The notes: generated from the sequence alone by a model not told the origin. A stretch of 64,000 nucleotides of DNA from Salegentibacter tibetensis (GCF_020164485.1 NZ_JAIQZA010000003.1:121952-185951), one strand, 5' to 3'. Positions 9,101 through 17,983 are shown, numbered from the stretch's first letter. Numbers and translations: made by a program.

Positions 9101-10722
9101 CCAATAGACAAACTGATGTCAGTTACAATTTCTTCCCTTATTCCATCTAAAGGCGGGTTGGTTACCTGGGCAAATAATTGCTTAAAATAATTGAATAAAA
9201 GTTGGGATTTATCTGAAAGGACCGCCAGAGGAATATCGGCACCCATAGAACCAATCGCTTCTTTTCCCTGAAGCGCCATTGGGCTAATTATGGTTTTTAT
9301 GTCTTCCTGTGTATATCCAAAAAGCTTTTGACGGGTGTTGATATCTATTTTTTCAACCGGGGTTTTGTTACCGGTATATGCTACTTCAGATAGGTTTAGT
9401 AAATTTTCGTCTAACCATTTACGGTAAGGTCTTTCTGAAATTATTTTTTGCTTTACTTCTTCATCGCCAATAATTCGACCTTCCTGCATATCTACCAGGA
9501 ACATTCTTCCCGGCTCTAATCTTCCATGTAATTCAACATTTTCCGGTTTAATCTCTAGAACCCCGGTTTCAGAAGACATAATTACGTAACCGTCTTTAGT
9601 AAGCGTGTACCTGGAAGGACGTAAACCATTTCTGTCTAATAATGCACCAATATATTTTCCATCGGTAAATGGAATAGAAGCCGGTCCATCCCAGGGCTCC
9701 ATGATACAGGCATTATATTCGTAAAATGCTTTCTTTTCATCGGCCATGGTAGGGTTTTTCTCCCAGGCTTCCGGCACCATCATCATAATAGCTTCAGGTA
9801 AAGAACGGCCGGTTTGTAAAAGCAATTCCAGTACCATATCCATAGATGCTGAATCTGATTTCCCTTCAGGAACAATAGGGATAACCTCTTTTAGGTCTTC
9901 TCCAAATTTTTCACTTTCAAAAAGCTCTTCCCTGGCTTTCATTCGGCTTAAATTTCCGCGTAGCGTATTTATCTCCCCATTGTGGCACATATAGCGAAAA
10001 GGTTGTGCCAAATCCCAGGTTGGGAAAGTGTTGGTGGAGAAACGCTGGTGTACCAAAGCAAGCTTGGTTACCACATCTGGTTCGTTCAGGTCACGGTAAT
10101 AGATATTGATATCCTGTGGCATCAACAAACCTTTATAGATAATGGTATTTGTTGATAAACTTGGCAGGTAAAAATATTCTGCTTCAGAAAGTTCTGATTT
10201 TTCAATTCTGTGTTCGGCGATTTTCCTGGCGGAAAAAAGTTTTGCATTAAAACTTTCATCAGAAACATCGTCTCCCTTTCCTATAAAGACCTGCTGTACG
10301 TTAGGTTCAGTGAGTGAAGCGATGCTTCCCAAACAGGCTCTGTTTACCGGCACTTCACGCCAGCCAATAAGATTAAGGCCCTGCCCAACAATCTCTTCTT
10401 CAAAAATCTCCCGGCAAATTTTACGCTGATTTTCAGACTGCGGAAGAAAAACCATTCCTACTGCATATTCCTTAAAATCCGGAAGTTTAAATTCACAGGT
10501 TTTTTTGAAGAAATCGTGAGGAATTTCAATTAAAATACCGGCACCATCGCCTGTTTTGCCATCTGCACTTACCGCACCCCGATGCTCCAGGCGAATAAGA
10601 ATATCTAAGGCTTTGTGAATTATATCGTTTGTTCGCTTGCCTTTTAGATTACATATAAATCCTGCGCCACAATTATCGTGCTCAAATTCGGGTGAATAGA
10701 GCCCCTGTTTTTTTAATTTCAT
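6199..10722 (-). CDS. gltB: Glutamate synthase large chain
   Basis: 1507 aa, full length. The N-terminal class II glutamine amidotransferase follows a 17-residue propeptide, leaving Cys18 (EHDNCGAGF) as the catalytic N-terminus. The central domain and the FMN (beta/alpha)8 synthase domain follow (GEGGEDPQRF, KPGEGGQLPGPK, SPPPHHDIYSIEDL, ISGFDGGTGASPL). The 3Fe-4S cysteines are in SGCIMMRACHLNTCPVG. The GXGXG beta-helix domain is at the C-terminus (GGQSFGAF, GDHGCEYMTGG). Works with GltD in ammonia assimilation. ATG start; promoter element at 10750-10757. Confidence 0.97.
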   Translation of the reverse strand: MKLKKQGLYSPEFEHDNCGAGFICNLKGKRTNDIIHKALDILIRLEHRGAVSADGKTGDGAGILIEIPHDFFKKTCEFKLPDFKEYAVGMVFLPQSENQRKICREIFEEEIVGQGLNLIGWREVPVNRACLGSIASLTEPNVQQVFIGKGDDVSDESFNAKLFSARKIAEHRIEKSELSEAEYFYLPSLSTNTIIYKGLLMPQDINIYYRDLNEPDVVTKLALVHQRFSTNTFPTWDLAQPFRYMCHNGEINTLRGNLSRMKAREELFESEKFGEDLKEVIPIVPEGKSDSASMDMVLELLLQTGRSLPEAIMMMVPEAWEKNPTMADEKKAFYEYNACIMEPWDGPASIPFTDGKYIGALLDRNGLRPSRYTLTKDGYVIMSSETGVLEIKPENVELHGRLEPGRMFLVDMQEGRIIGDEEVKQKIISERPYRKWLDENLLNLSEVAYTGNKTPVEKIDINTRQKLFGYTQEDIKTIISPMALQGKEAIGSMGADIPLAVLSDKSQLLFNYFKQLFAQVTNPPLDGIREEIVTDISLSIGEDRNLFDIIPEQSKKLRIQNPVISNEDLDKIKYIEHPDFKTASISILYEAEKGLNGLETRLDEIIYEINDAVDDGCNVIILTDRNADPKLAPIPSLLACSFVHHRVKKYNRRSSFGIVIESAEPREPHHFALLFGYGASAINPYMVNEIIYSLVEEKEIEVEDPEVAVENFNVAIGKGIVKIMNKIGISTLHSYRGAQIFEILGLNQKFVNKYFTNTPTRIEGIGLYEVEKEIQKRFENAFAPKKTDTDLDLEIGGDYRWRRTGERHMFNPASVAKLQQAVKQNSTKAYEEYSKLINDQSERLMTLRGMFKFRDLNPIPVEEVEPWTEIVKRFKTGAMSFGSISKEAHENLAVAMNRMQGKSNSGEGGEDPQRFHKDLDGNWRNSAIKQVASGRFGVSINYLSNAKEIQIKMAQGAKPGEGGQLPGPKVNPDIAKTRNSTPYVGLISPPPHHDIYSIEDLAQLIFDLKNANREARINVKLVSKVGVGTIAAGVAKAKADVVLISGFDGGTGASPLTSLRHAGLPWELGIAEAQQTLLINNLRNRIVVECDGQLKTGRDVAIAALLGAEEFGFSTAPLVASGCIMMRACHLNTCPVGIATQDPELRKKFKGTPEDVINFMYFIAQELRQIMADLGYRSINEMVGQSQKLDMNRAIEHYKAQGLDLSNILYKPKIDEDMPLYNTETQDHNLENVLDFEILKHAHPAIYRKEKMSLDFPISNVNRTTGAILSNEISKIHGAKGLPDGTLTLNFTGSGGQSFGAFATKGLTMNINGNSNDYLGKGLSGATLSVRKPKEASFKSNENVIIGNVALYGATDGEAYINGMGGERFCVRNSGAKAVIEGIGDHGCEYMTGGIAVILGKIGRNFAAGMSGGIAYIYNPDNTLDHHNFNMEMIGLEDPSKENKAELKKLIENHYRYTESDVAKDILENWNDNADKFIKVMPAEYKKALQKMEEEKMLKRQTELKTA

Positions 10723-10749
10723 GTCCTTATCGTCCTTAAGTTATCGTTT

Positions 10750-10757
10750 CAAAATTA
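10750..10757 (-). promoter_or_regulatory. -7 element of the gltBD promoter
   Basis: Minus strand reads TAATTTTG, matching TAnnTTTG, 28 bp upstream of the gltB ATG. The remaining gap to 10905 is AT-rich with no other clear signal. Confidence 0.55.
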
Positions 10758-10904
10758 CCTATTTAGATAAATATTATGAAGCGTTTGACACTTAAAGTAA
10801 GAAGAAATTCAGTAAAAACAATTAAATTAATTATAAATGATAATTATACAATTTGATCCCTTCTATATTATTGATTCTATAAATTTCATACTTGGGTTAA
10901 GCTC

Positions 10905-10939
10905 ATAAAAAAAGTCCGATTTAGAAAAAATCGGACTTT
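10905..10939 (-). terminator. Rho-independent terminator after the acyl-CoA dehydrogenase
   Basis: Perfect 12-bp stem AAAGTCCGATTT (10911-10922) with AAATCGGACTTT (10928-10939), 5-nt loop. On the minus strand it ends in a T run and sits 22 bp after the stop of the gene at 10962-12104. Confidence 0.85.
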
Positions 10940-10961
10940 AGTTTAATTAAATACTGAAAAA

Positions 10962-12104
10962 TTAATCTCTTAGAATAGCTCTGGAAATTACAATTTTTTG
11001 AATTTCTGAAGTTCCCTCGTATATCTGGGTGATCTTCGCATCGCGCATTAAACGCTCTACGTGGTATTCTTTTACGTAACCATTCCCACCGTGTACCTGT
11101 ACTGCTTCGGTAGTAACATCCATAGCGGTTTTTGAAGCGTAGACTTTAGCCATTGCTCCGGTAAGGTCATAATTTCCGCCCTTGTCTTTATCCCAGGCAG
11201 CTTTCATAACCAAATGTCTTGAGGCTTCAATTGAAGTGTACATATCGGCCAGTTTAAATGCTATAGCCTGGTGATTGCAAATCTCGGTACCAAAAGCCTT
11301 TCGTTGTTTTGAATAATCTAAAGCCAGTTCGTAAGCACCGGAAGCGATTCCCAAAGCCTGGGCTGCAATTCCTATTCTTCCGCCAGAAAGGGTTTTCATA
11401 GCGAATTTAAAGCCAAAACCATCTTCGCCAATTCTATTTTCTTTTGGAACTTTAATATCGTTGAAATTCAAAGAATGCGTGTCGCTTCCGCGAATTCCCA
11501 TTTTTTGTTCTTTGGGTCCAATTTCAAAACCTTCCGTTCCCTTTTCTACTATAAAGGCATTAATGCCTTTGTGTTTTTTCTCACGGTCGGTTTGGGCAAT
11601 TACAATATAATAATCGGCTGAATTCCCGTTGGTAATCCAGTTTTTTGTTCCATTCAGTAAGTAATGGTCTCCTTTATCTATTGCGGTAGTTCTTTGTGAA
11701 GTGGCGTCACTCCCTGCTTCAGGCTCTGAAAGGCAAAAAGCGCCCAATTTCTCTCCGGTTGTAAGTTTTGAAAGGTATTTTTCTTTTTGTTCCTGATTTC
11801 CGTAGGTATCAAGCCCCCAGCAAACCAGGGAATTATTAACCGACATTACCACAGAAGCAGAAGCATCAATTTTTGAGATTTCTTCCATCGCAAGAATGTA
11901 AGATATTGTATCCATACCGCCGCCGCCAAATTCTGGAGAAGCCATCATCCCAAGAAAACCAAGGTCTCCCATCTTTTTCACCTGTTCGGCGGGGAACTCC
12001 TGTTTCTCGTCTCTTTCAATCACACCGGGCAATAATTCGTTTTTAGCAAAATCACGCGCGGCATCGCGAATCATTATATGTTCTTCTGTAAGTTTGAAAT
12101 CCAT
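10962..12104 (-). CDS. Acyl-CoA dehydrogenase (short-chain/butyryl-CoA type)
   Basis: 380-aa FAD flavoenzyme that introduces a trans-2 double bond into acyl-CoA in beta-oxidation or branched-chain amino acid breakdown. The N-terminal helical domain is followed by the FAD-binding beta domain (GAFCLSEPEAGSDATSQRT; NGTKNWITNG) and the C-terminal domain with VQVHGGNGYVKEYHVERL and RDAKITQIYEGTSEIQKIV, where the Glu of YEGTSE is the catalytic base in short-chain members. Exact chain-length specificity cannot be read here. Single gene with its own promoter (12143) and terminator (10905). Confidence 0.93.
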   Translation of the reverse strand: MDFKLTEEHIMIRDAARDFAKNELLPGVIERDEKQEFPAEQVKKMGDLGFLGMMASPEFGGGGMDTISYILAMEEISKIDASASVVMSVNNSLVCWGLDTYGNQEQKEKYLSKLTTGEKLGAFCLSEPEAGSDATSQRTTAIDKGDHYLLNGTKNWITNGNSADYYIVIAQTDREKKHKGINAFIVEKGTEGFEIGPKEQKMGIRGSDTHSLNFNDIKVPKENRIGEDGFGFKFAMKTLSGGRIGIAAQALGIASGAYELALDYSKQRKAFGTEICNHQAIAFKLADMYTSIEASRHLVMKAAWDKDKGGNYDLTGAMAKVYASKTAMDVTTEAVQVHGGNGYVKEYHVERLMRDAKITQIYEGTSEIQKIVISRAILRD

Positions 12105-12142
12105 ATTATTATTTTAATTTAGAAAAATCTAATTTTGGTCAC

Positions 12143-12150
12143 CAAAGATA
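12143..12150 (-). promoter_or_regulatory. -7 element for the acyl-CoA dehydrogenase
   Basis: Minus strand TATCTTTG, a perfect TAnnTTTG match 38 bp upstream of the ATG at 12104. A plus-strand TAATTTTG at 12130-12137 overlaps this promoter zone and could serve the divergent anmK. Confidence 0.6.
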
Positions 12151-12197
12151 AAGTTTTGGTGTGTAATTTTCAATTAAGTTTCATTAATTTTACGAAT

Positions 12198-13262
12198 ATG
12201 AAAAAAGCTAATTACAAAATTATTGGTGTGATGTCGGGGACATCCTTGGATGGTATCGATCTGGTCTATATTAATTTTGATTTTAAAAACTCATGGAGCT
12301 ACAAGATCCTAAAGGCTGAAACCGTTCCTTATCCCTTAAACTGGCAGGAAACCCTGGCAGCCGCGATAAATTATTCTGAAGAACGCTTAGAAGAGCTTAA
12401 TAAGAAATATACAAATTTTCTTGCCGGAATTATCTCCCGCTTTATTGAGACTCATCAAATAAAAGATATAGACGCGGTTTGTAGCCACGGTCACACAATA
12501 AAACATGAGCCTGAAAATAATTACACTTTACAAATCGGGAATTTACCAGAACTGGCTTATCTCACCGGACAAACTGTAATTTGTGATTTCAGGGTACAGG
12601 ATGTGAAATTGGGTGGGCAAGGCGCACCGCTTGTTCCTGTGGGCGATCAATTGCTTTTTTTAGATTATAAGTATTGCCTCAATTTAGGCGGATTCGCAAA
12701 TATTTCTACCGATAACAATGGCGAACGCCTGGCATATGATATTTGTGCCGTAAACACCGTGATAAATTATTATGCTCAGAAATTAGGAAAAGAATTTGAT
12801 GAAGGGGGAAAGCTGGCTGCTTCAGGTGAATTGAATGAAGATTTGCTTAAAAAGTTAAATAACCTGGCTTTTTACGCTCAAAATCCCCCTAAATCTTTGG
12901 GAGTGGAATGGGTGAAAAACGAGGTTTTTCCAATTCTAAAGGAATATGAAGAAAACCTTCCGGAAATTCTTCATACCTATACCGTTCACGTTGCCCAGCA
13001 GATAGCCAATACACTGGACGATAATCCTGGTTCAAAAGTTTTGATGAGTGGCGGGGGGACCTTTAATAATTTTTTAATTCGACTTCTAAAAGAAGAATCC
13101 AAATGTCATTTCACGATTCCTTCAGATGAAATTATAAATTATAAAGAAGCTCTAATTTTCGGTTTACTGGGTGTTCTCAAACTTCGGGATGAGGTAAATG
13201 TATTAAAATCGGTAACCGGGGCGAAAAAAGATCATTCTTCCGGAGTAATTTACGAGATTTAA
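12198..13262 (+). CDS. anmK: Anhydro-N-acetylmuramic acid kinase
   Basis: Phosphorylates and hydrolyses 1,6-anhydro-MurNAc to MurNAc-6-phosphate during cell-wall recycling. Actin/hexokinase-fold ATPase: VMSGTSLDGIDLVYI at the start (phosphate 1), SHGHTIKHEP, LGGQGAPLVPVGDQ, NLGGFANIS, GGGTFNN. The frame is open back to a GTG at 12135, but MKKANYKIIGVMSGTS is the normal AnmK N-terminus, so I use the ATG at 12198 (354 aa). The next gene has its own promoter at 13302. Confidence 0.94.
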   Translation: MKKANYKIIGVMSGTSLDGIDLVYINFDFKNSWSYKILKAETVPYPLNWQETLAAAINYSEERLEELNKKYTNFLAGIISRFIETHQIKDIDAVCSHGHTIKHEPENNYTLQIGNLPELAYLTGQTVICDFRVQDVKLGGQGAPLVPVGDQLLFLDYKYCLNLGGFANISTDNNGERLAYDICAVNTVINYYAQKLGKEFDEGGKLAASGELNEDLLKKLNNLAFYAQNPPKSLGVEWVKNEVFPILKEYEENLPEILHTYTVHVAQQIANTLDDNPGSKVLMSGGGTFNNFLIRLLKEESKCHFTIPSDEIINYKEALIFGLLGVLKLRDEVNVLKSVTGAKKDHSSGVIYEI

Positions 13263-13301
13263 ACTTTTTGCTGAAAAACCAAAAATATACCTCCTAGTTT
13301 A

Positions 13302-13309
13302 TATATTTG
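13302..13309 (+). promoter_or_regulatory. -7 element for the amino acid dehydrogenase
   Basis: TATATTTG, perfect TAnnTTTG match, 18 bp before the ATG at 13328, so the leader is only about 12 nt. Confidence 0.65.
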
Positions 13310-13327
13310 TGAAAAATTAGAGTATAA

Positions 13328-14554
13328 ATGAAGGAATTATTAAAATTATACGAAAATAAAGAACCCGAAATAGTTTTTAACTGGAAAGATTCTGAAACCG
13401 AAGCTGAAGGTTGGACAGTAATTAATTCCTTACGTGGTGGTGCCGCCGGTGGAGGGACAAGAATGCGTGTAGGATTAGACCAAAATGAAGTGCTTTCCCT
13501 GGCCAAAACCATGGAAGTGAAATTCACCGTTTCAGGACCTCCAATTGGAGGAGCAAAATCGGGAATAAATTTTGATCCAAATGACCCGCGAAAAAAAGGA
13601 GTTTTAGAGCGTTGGTATAAAGCGGTTTCACCTTTATTGAAGAGTTATTACGGTACCGGTGGCGATCTAAATGTAGATGAGATAAATGAAGTAATCCCAA
13701 TTACCGAAAACTGTGGTGTTTGGCATCCTCAGGAAGGTGTTTTTAACGGGCATTTTAAACCCAGCGAAGCCGATAAAATTAATAGAATTGGACAGTTACG
13801 CCATGGAGTAATTAAGGTGCTGGAAAACACTCGTTTTTCTCCAGATGTTACCCGAAAATATACCGTTGCCGATATGATTACCGGTTACGGCGTGGCCGAA
13901 TCAGTAAAACATTACTACGATATTTATGGTGGCGATGTTACAGAGAAAAAAGCTATTGTTCAGGGCTTTGGAAACGTAGGTTCTTCAGCAGCTTATTACC
14001 TGGCTCAAATGGGCGTGAAAGTGGTAGGAATTATAGATCGTGCTGGCGGATTAATCAATGAAGAAGGATTTACTTTTGAAGAAATAACAGAGCTTTTCCT
14101 TAATAAAGAAGGCAATACCCTTAAGCATGAAAATCTAATTCCTTTTGAAGAAATCAACGAAAAGATTTGGGAAATTGATGCAGAGATCTTTGCACCTTGT
14201 GCAGCTTCCCGTTTAATTACGCAGGACCAAATTAATAGTCTTATTGAAAGAAAATTAGAGGTGATTACCAGTGGCGCCAACGTGCCTTTTGCCGATAAGG
14301 AAATTTTCTTTGGTTCTATAATGGAATCTACCGATGAAAAAGTTAGCCTTATTCCCGACTTTATAGCAAACTGTGGAATGGCGAGAGTTTTCGCATATTT
14401 TATGGAGAGAAGAGTGCAAATGACCGATGAGTCAATTTTTAATGATACTTCGATGACCATCAAAAATGCAATTCAGAATACCTACGATAATAATAGTAGC
14501 AAAACCAATATCAGTAAAACCGCTTTTGAAGTTGCGTTGAAACAATTGGTATAA
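13328..14554 (+). CDS. Glu/Leu/Phe/Val dehydrogenase
   Basis: 408-aa NAD(P)-dependent oxidative deaminase. The dimerisation/substrate domain carries GAAGGGTRM and GPPIGGAKSGINFDP, where the Lys is the expected catalytic residue, followed by GTGGDLNVDE. The Rossmann domain has VQGFGNVGSSAAYYLAQMG and the late ITSGANVPF. Length and motifs fit the flavobacterial Glu/Leu dehydrogenase branch; whether it prefers glutamate or a branched-chain substrate is not decided by sequence alone. Single gene with its own promoter and a strong terminator at 14602. Confidence 0.88.
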   Translation: MKELLKLYENKEPEIVFNWKDSETEAEGWTVINSLRGGAAGGGTRMRVGLDQNEVLSLAKTMEVKFTVSGPPIGGAKSGINFDPNDPRKKGVLERWYKAVSPLLKSYYGTGGDLNVDEINEVIPITENCGVWHPQEGVFNGHFKPSEADKINRIGQLRHGVIKVLENTRFSPDVTRKYTVADMITGYGVAESVKHYYDIYGGDVTEKKAIVQGFGNVGSSAAYYLAQMGVKVVGIIDRAGGLINEEGFTFEEITELFLNKEGNTLKHENLIPFEEINEKIWEIDAEIFAPCAASRLITQDQINSLIERKLEVITSGANVPFADKEIFFGSIMESTDEKVSLIPDFIANCGMARVFAYFMERRVQMTDESIFNDTSMTIKNAIQNTYDNNSSKTNISKTAFEVALKQLV

Positions 14555-14601
14555 GTTTTTGAGTAATCTTTTAATTTTAGTTGATTGAGATTATTCCTAA
14601 G

Positions 14602-14627
14602 ATCCCGTTTTCGAGCGGGATTTTTTA
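14602..14627 (+). terminator. Rho-independent terminator
   Basis: ATCCCG (14602-14607) pairs with CGGGAT (14616-14621) and a T run follows. It lies 48 bp after the dehydrogenase stop. Confidence 0.85.
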
Positions 14628-14689
14628 TGGTTTAAATTGACAGAATTTCAGCTTCAAAAAATAAAAAATTCCCAATTGGGATAAAGCAG

Positions 14690-14719
14690 TTTGCACTGCT
14701 GATTATTTTACTAAATTTG
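14690..14719 (+). promoter_or_regulatory. Promoter of the exbB-exbD-tonB-folC operon
   Basis: -33 TTTG at 14690-14693 and -7 TAAATTTG at 14712-14719, separated by 18 bp, fit the Bacteroidota consensus. The start codon is 54 bp further on. Confidence 0.6.
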
Positions 14720-14773
14720 ATTTACAATTAAATCTGGTTTATCACGTTACATTAAAAACCCAATTAGAAACTT

Positions 14774-15475
14774 ATGCTATACTTTTTTCAGCAGGACGGC
14801 GTTGCCGAAGCCGCCCAGGAGGCAGAGCCGGTGGTAGAAGAAAAAACCCTGTCTTTATTCGATTTAATGCTTAGTGGAGGCCTTGGAGGTCAAATTATTA
14901 TCCTCATTTTATTTATCCTGTTATTCGCGGCAGTTTATATTTACTTTGAAAGGCTATTTGCAATAAAATCGGCCAGCCAGGTAGATAAGAATTTTATGCT
15001 CCAGATAAAAGATAATGTCTTAAATGGAAATATTGAATCGGCTAAAATGCGATGTGCACAAAGTGATTCTCCTGTAGCCAGGTTAACTGAAAAAGGAATT
15101 TCCCGAATCGGAAGTCCGTTAGATGATATTAATACCGCTATAGAAAATGCAGGTCGCTTAGAAGTTTATAAGCTGGAAAAGAATGTAAGTATTTTGGCAA
15201 CTATTGCCGGAGCAGCGCCAATGATTGGATTTTTGGGGACTGTAATAGGTATGGTAATTGCGTTTCATGAACTGGCAACCAGTAGTGGCCAGGCTCAAAT
15301 GGGAGCGCTTGCCGAAGGTATTTATACAGCGATGACCACAACCGTTGCCGGACTTATTGTAGGTATTATCGCTTATATTGGTTATAACCATTTGGTGGTA
15401 AAAACCGATAAAGTAGTGCATCAAATGGAAGCTACCGCAGTAGATTTCCTTGACCTGTTAAACGAGCCCGCTTAA
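14774..15475 (+). CDS. exbB: MotA/TolQ/ExbB proton channel protein
   Basis: 233-aa inner membrane protein that with ExbD converts proton motive force into work on TonB. TM1 is near residues 38-58 (GGQIIILILFILLFAAVYIY); TM2 and TM3 lie in the conserved ATIAGAAPMIGFLGTVIGMV region and in MTTTVAGLIVGIIAYIGYN. These GAAPMIGFLGTV and TTVAGL motifs are ExbB/TolQ hallmarks. First gene of a tight operon with exbD 1 bp downstream. TolQ is an alternative label, but the TonB-like protein that follows favours ExbB. Confidence 0.9.
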   Translation: MLYFFQQDGVAEAAQEAEPVVEEKTLSLFDLMLSGGLGGQIIILILFILLFAAVYIYFERLFAIKSASQVDKNFMLQIKDNVLNGNIESAKMRCAQSDSPVARLTEKGISRIGSPLDDINTAIENAGRLEVYKLEKNVSILATIAGAAPMIGFLGTVIGMVIAFHELATSSGQAQMGALAEGIYTAMTTTVAGLIVGIIAYIGYNHLVVKTDKVVHQMEATAVDFLDLLNEPA

Positions 15476-15476
15476 T

Positions 15477-15869
15477 ATGAATTTAAGAGGAAGAAATAAA
15501 GTAAGCCCCGAGTTCAGTATGAGCTCAATGACAGATATTGTATTTTTGTTGTTGATCTTTTTCATGCTTACCTCGCCGGTAATTACTCCAGAAGCATTGG
15601 ATCTAATACTTCCAAAAGCCAAAGGGAAAACGACCAGTGTTCAAAATGTAGCGGTGAGCATTACTAAAGACCTTCAATTTTATGTTGACGATCAACGAAT
15701 ATCTCAGGCAGCATTAGAAAGTACATTAAAGACTAAACTGGCCGGCAAAGAAAAGCCAACTATTGTATTAAGGGCTGACGAAGGTGTACCTATTGAAAAG
15801 GCCGTAAGTGTTATGGATATCGCGAATCGAAATAGTTATAGAATCGTTTTAGCGGTTAAACCTGAATAA
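15477..15869 (+). CDS. exbD: ExbD/TolR family biopolymer transport protein
   Basis: 130 aa with one N-terminal membrane helix (MSSMTDIVFLLLIFFMLTSP); the Asp in SMTDIVFLLLIFF is the conserved proton-path residue. The periplasmic part has the usual VSITKDLQFYVDDQRI and PTIVLRADEGVPIEKAVSVMDIA strands. Partner of the preceding ExbB and the following TonB-like protein. Confidence 0.92.
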   Translation: MNLRGRNKVSPEFSMSSMTDIVFLLLIFFMLTSPVITPEALDLILPKAKGKTTSVQNVAVSITKDLQFYVDDQRISQAALESTLKTKLAGKEKPTIVLRADEGVPIEKAVSVMDIANRNSYRIVLAVKPE

Positions 15870-15877
15870 ATCTAATT

Positions 15878-16696
15878 ATGTTAGAAACCAAACACGAAAA
15901 AAAATCATTTACCATCACGGTTATCTTACACGTGCTGTTAATTGCATTGTTATTTCTGTTGGGCTTTAAATATTTAGACCCGCCACCAGAGAGTGGTATT
16001 GCCATAAATTTTGGTACTTCTGAAGTTGGTTCAGGAGAAGAGCAACCTACCGAGCCGGTAAAATCTGCTCCTCAACAAACCACTGTTCCAGAAGCTCAAA
16101 CTCAGCCAGAACCGGTTATAGAAGAGGAAGTGGTAACCCAGCAAATGGAAGAAGCTCCGGTAATTCAGGAAAAACAAAAACCAAAGCCGGTAGTAGAAAA
16201 GGAGCCGGAAAAACCTATAGAAGAACCACCGGCTAAAAAGCCCGAACCCAAACCAGACCAGTCTACTACCGATGCTATGAGTAGTATTCTAAACGGCCCT
16301 GAACGCTCCGGCACCGAAAGTGGAGGAGAAGGTAACGATAATCAGGCAGGCGATAAAGGCGATCCTGATGGTGATCCTAATGCAAGTTCCTATTACGGAA
16401 CTGGCTCAGGCCTTGATGGAGATGGCAATTATCGTTTAGGTGGAAGACGCGCCTTAAATAAAGAAAAATTCGTTCAGGATTGTAATGAATCCGGGATTGT
16501 GGTGGTTCGTATTGAAGTAAATCAAAACGGACAGGTAATCAGTGCCACTCCGGGTGTAAAAGGAACTACTAACAGTGCTTCCTGTTTAACAGATCCTGCG
16601 AGAAGGGCTGCAATGGCAACTCGATTTAATAGCGATAACAATGCACCTTCACGTCAGGTAGGAACTATTATTTATAACTTCAAACTTTCTGAATAA
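15878..16696 (+). CDS. TonB-like energy transducer
   Basis: 272 aa. One N-terminal membrane helix (about 12-32, TVILHVLLIALLFLLGF), a long Pro/Glu/Lys-rich periplasm-spanning linker (residues 50-135, many PEPV/KPEP units), a Gly/Asp-rich stretch, then a TonB-type C-terminal domain with two Cys (FVQDCNESGIVVVRIEV and SASCLTDPARRA). Energises TonB-dependent outer-membrane transport using the adjacent ExbBD. The C-terminal domain is diverged from E. coli TonB, so receptor partners are unknown. Confidence 0.85.
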   Translation: MLETKHEKKSFTITVILHVLLIALLFLLGFKYLDPPPESGIAINFGTSEVGSGEEQPTEPVKSAPQQTTVPEAQTQPEPVIEEEVVTQQMEEAPVIQEKQKPKPVVEKEPEKPIEEPPAKKPEPKPDQSTTDAMSSILNGPERSGTESGGEGNDNQAGDKGDPDGDPNASSYYGTGSGLDGDGNYRLGGRRALNKEKFVQDCNESGIVVVRIEVNQNGQVISATPGVKGTTNSASCLTDPARRAAMATRFNSDNNAPSRQVGTIIYNFKLSE

Positions 16697-17917
16697 GTGG
16701 CGGGATATACTAAAACTGTCGAGTGGATGTTTCAGCAGTTGCCTATGTACCAAAGAGTAGGTGCGCAGGCATTCAAAAAAGATCTTTCCCGCACCATTAA
16801 ACTTGCCGAACATTTAGGTAATCCGCATAAAGAATTCAAGTCGGTACATATTGCCGGTACTAATGGTAAAGGCTCCACCAGCCATATGTTGGCTTCTGTT
16901 TTGCAGGAAGCCGGGTATAAAGTGGGCTTATATACATCTCCACATTTAAAAGATTTCAGAGAACGAATTAAGGTCAACGGGGAATTTATTTTAAAGAAAA
17001 CGGTGACAGGTTTTATTAACGAGCATAAAGATTTTTTAACAGAAAATAAATTTTCCTTTTTTGAAATGACCGTTGGGATGGCTTTCGACCATTTTGCCAG
17101 GGTAAAAGTAGATATTGCTATAATTGAAGTAGGATTGGGCGGTCGCCTTGATTCCACCAATATTATTACTCCTGAAGTTTCAGTCATTACCAATATAGGT
17201 TTAGATCACACCGCATTTTTAGGAGATACGCTGCCAGAGATTGCTTCGGAAAAAGCCGGAATTATAAAAGATAATATTCCGGTTATAATTGGCGAGAAAC
17301 AAAAAGAAACTACTAAAATATTTACTGAAAAAGCTCAACAGCATAATTCAGAAATTTACTTTGCACAGGATTTAAAACTTCCAAAATATCATACCGACCT
17401 AAAGGGTGATTACCAGAACAAGAATATAAAAAGCGTGATCGCTGCAGTGAAAGTTTTGAGAGAAAAGGGCTGGGAGATTCCGGAGGAATGTCTTAAAAAC
17501 GGACTTAATAGCGTTAAACTGCATACTTCGCTACAAGGTAGATGGGATATTTTAAAGGAAAAACCTAAGGTAATTTGTGATACCGCCCATAATACCGAAG
17601 GCTTAACTTTGGTCTTTAAACAACTTAAAAAAGAGAAATTTCAGCATTTACACATTGTTTTAGGCGTGGTAAACGATAAAGATTTGAATAAAATTCTTCC
17701 ATTGTTTCCAAAAACCGCCATTTATTATTTTTCAAAACCGGAAGTTCCACGCGGGTTGGAAGCTGAAATTCTACAAGAAAAAGCTGCAGAATTTAGCCTG
17801 GAAGGCAGGGTATTTAATTCGGTTTCAGAAGCCTACGACTCTGCTGTAGACGCGGCCTTAGATGAGGATTTGGTCTTCGTGGGGGGAAGTACCTTTACGG
17901 TAGCAGAAATAATTTAA
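16697..17917 (+). CDS. folC: Bifunctional folylpolyglutamate/dihydrofolate synthase
   Basis: 406-aa Mur-ligase-type enzyme that adds glutamate to (dihydro)folate. ATP-binding loop AGTNGKGSTSHML, then YTSPHLKDFRERI, IEVGLGGRLDSTNI, ITNIGLDHTAFLGDT and CDTAHNTEGL. Starts with GTG immediately after the tonB stop (TAA-GTG, no gap), so it is translationally coupled to the exbBD-tonB operon. The N-terminus (KTVEWMFQQLPMYQRVG) is that of flavobacterial FolC, supporting the GTG. Confidence 0.94.
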   Translation: MAGYTKTVEWMFQQLPMYQRVGAQAFKKDLSRTIKLAEHLGNPHKEFKSVHIAGTNGKGSTSHMLASVLQEAGYKVGLYTSPHLKDFRERIKVNGEFILKKTVTGFINEHKDFLTENKFSFFEMTVGMAFDHFARVKVDIAIIEVGLGGRLDSTNIITPEVSVITNIGLDHTAFLGDTLPEIASEKAGIIKDNIPVIIGEKQKETTKIFTEKAQQHNSEIYFAQDLKLPKYHTDLKGDYQNKNIKSVIAAVKVLREKGWEIPEECLKNGLNSVKLHTSLQGRWDILKEKPKVICDTAHNTEGLTLVFKQLKKEKFQHLHIVLGVVNDKDLNKILPLFPKTAIYYFSKPEVPRGLEAEILQEKAAEFSLEGRVFNSVSEAYDSAVDAALDEDLVFVGGSTFTVAEII

Positions 17918-17957
17918 TTTTTTTGAAATTTTTCTTGGTGTAGATTAAAAACTAATC

Positions 17958-17965
17958 TATATTTG
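17958..17965 (+). promoter_or_regulatory. -7 element of the tRNA-Val promoter
   Basis: TATATTTG, perfect TAnnTTTG, 18 bp before the mature tRNA 5' end at 17984. Confidence 0.6.
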
Positions 17966-17983
17966 CATCCGCATTCAGGAATA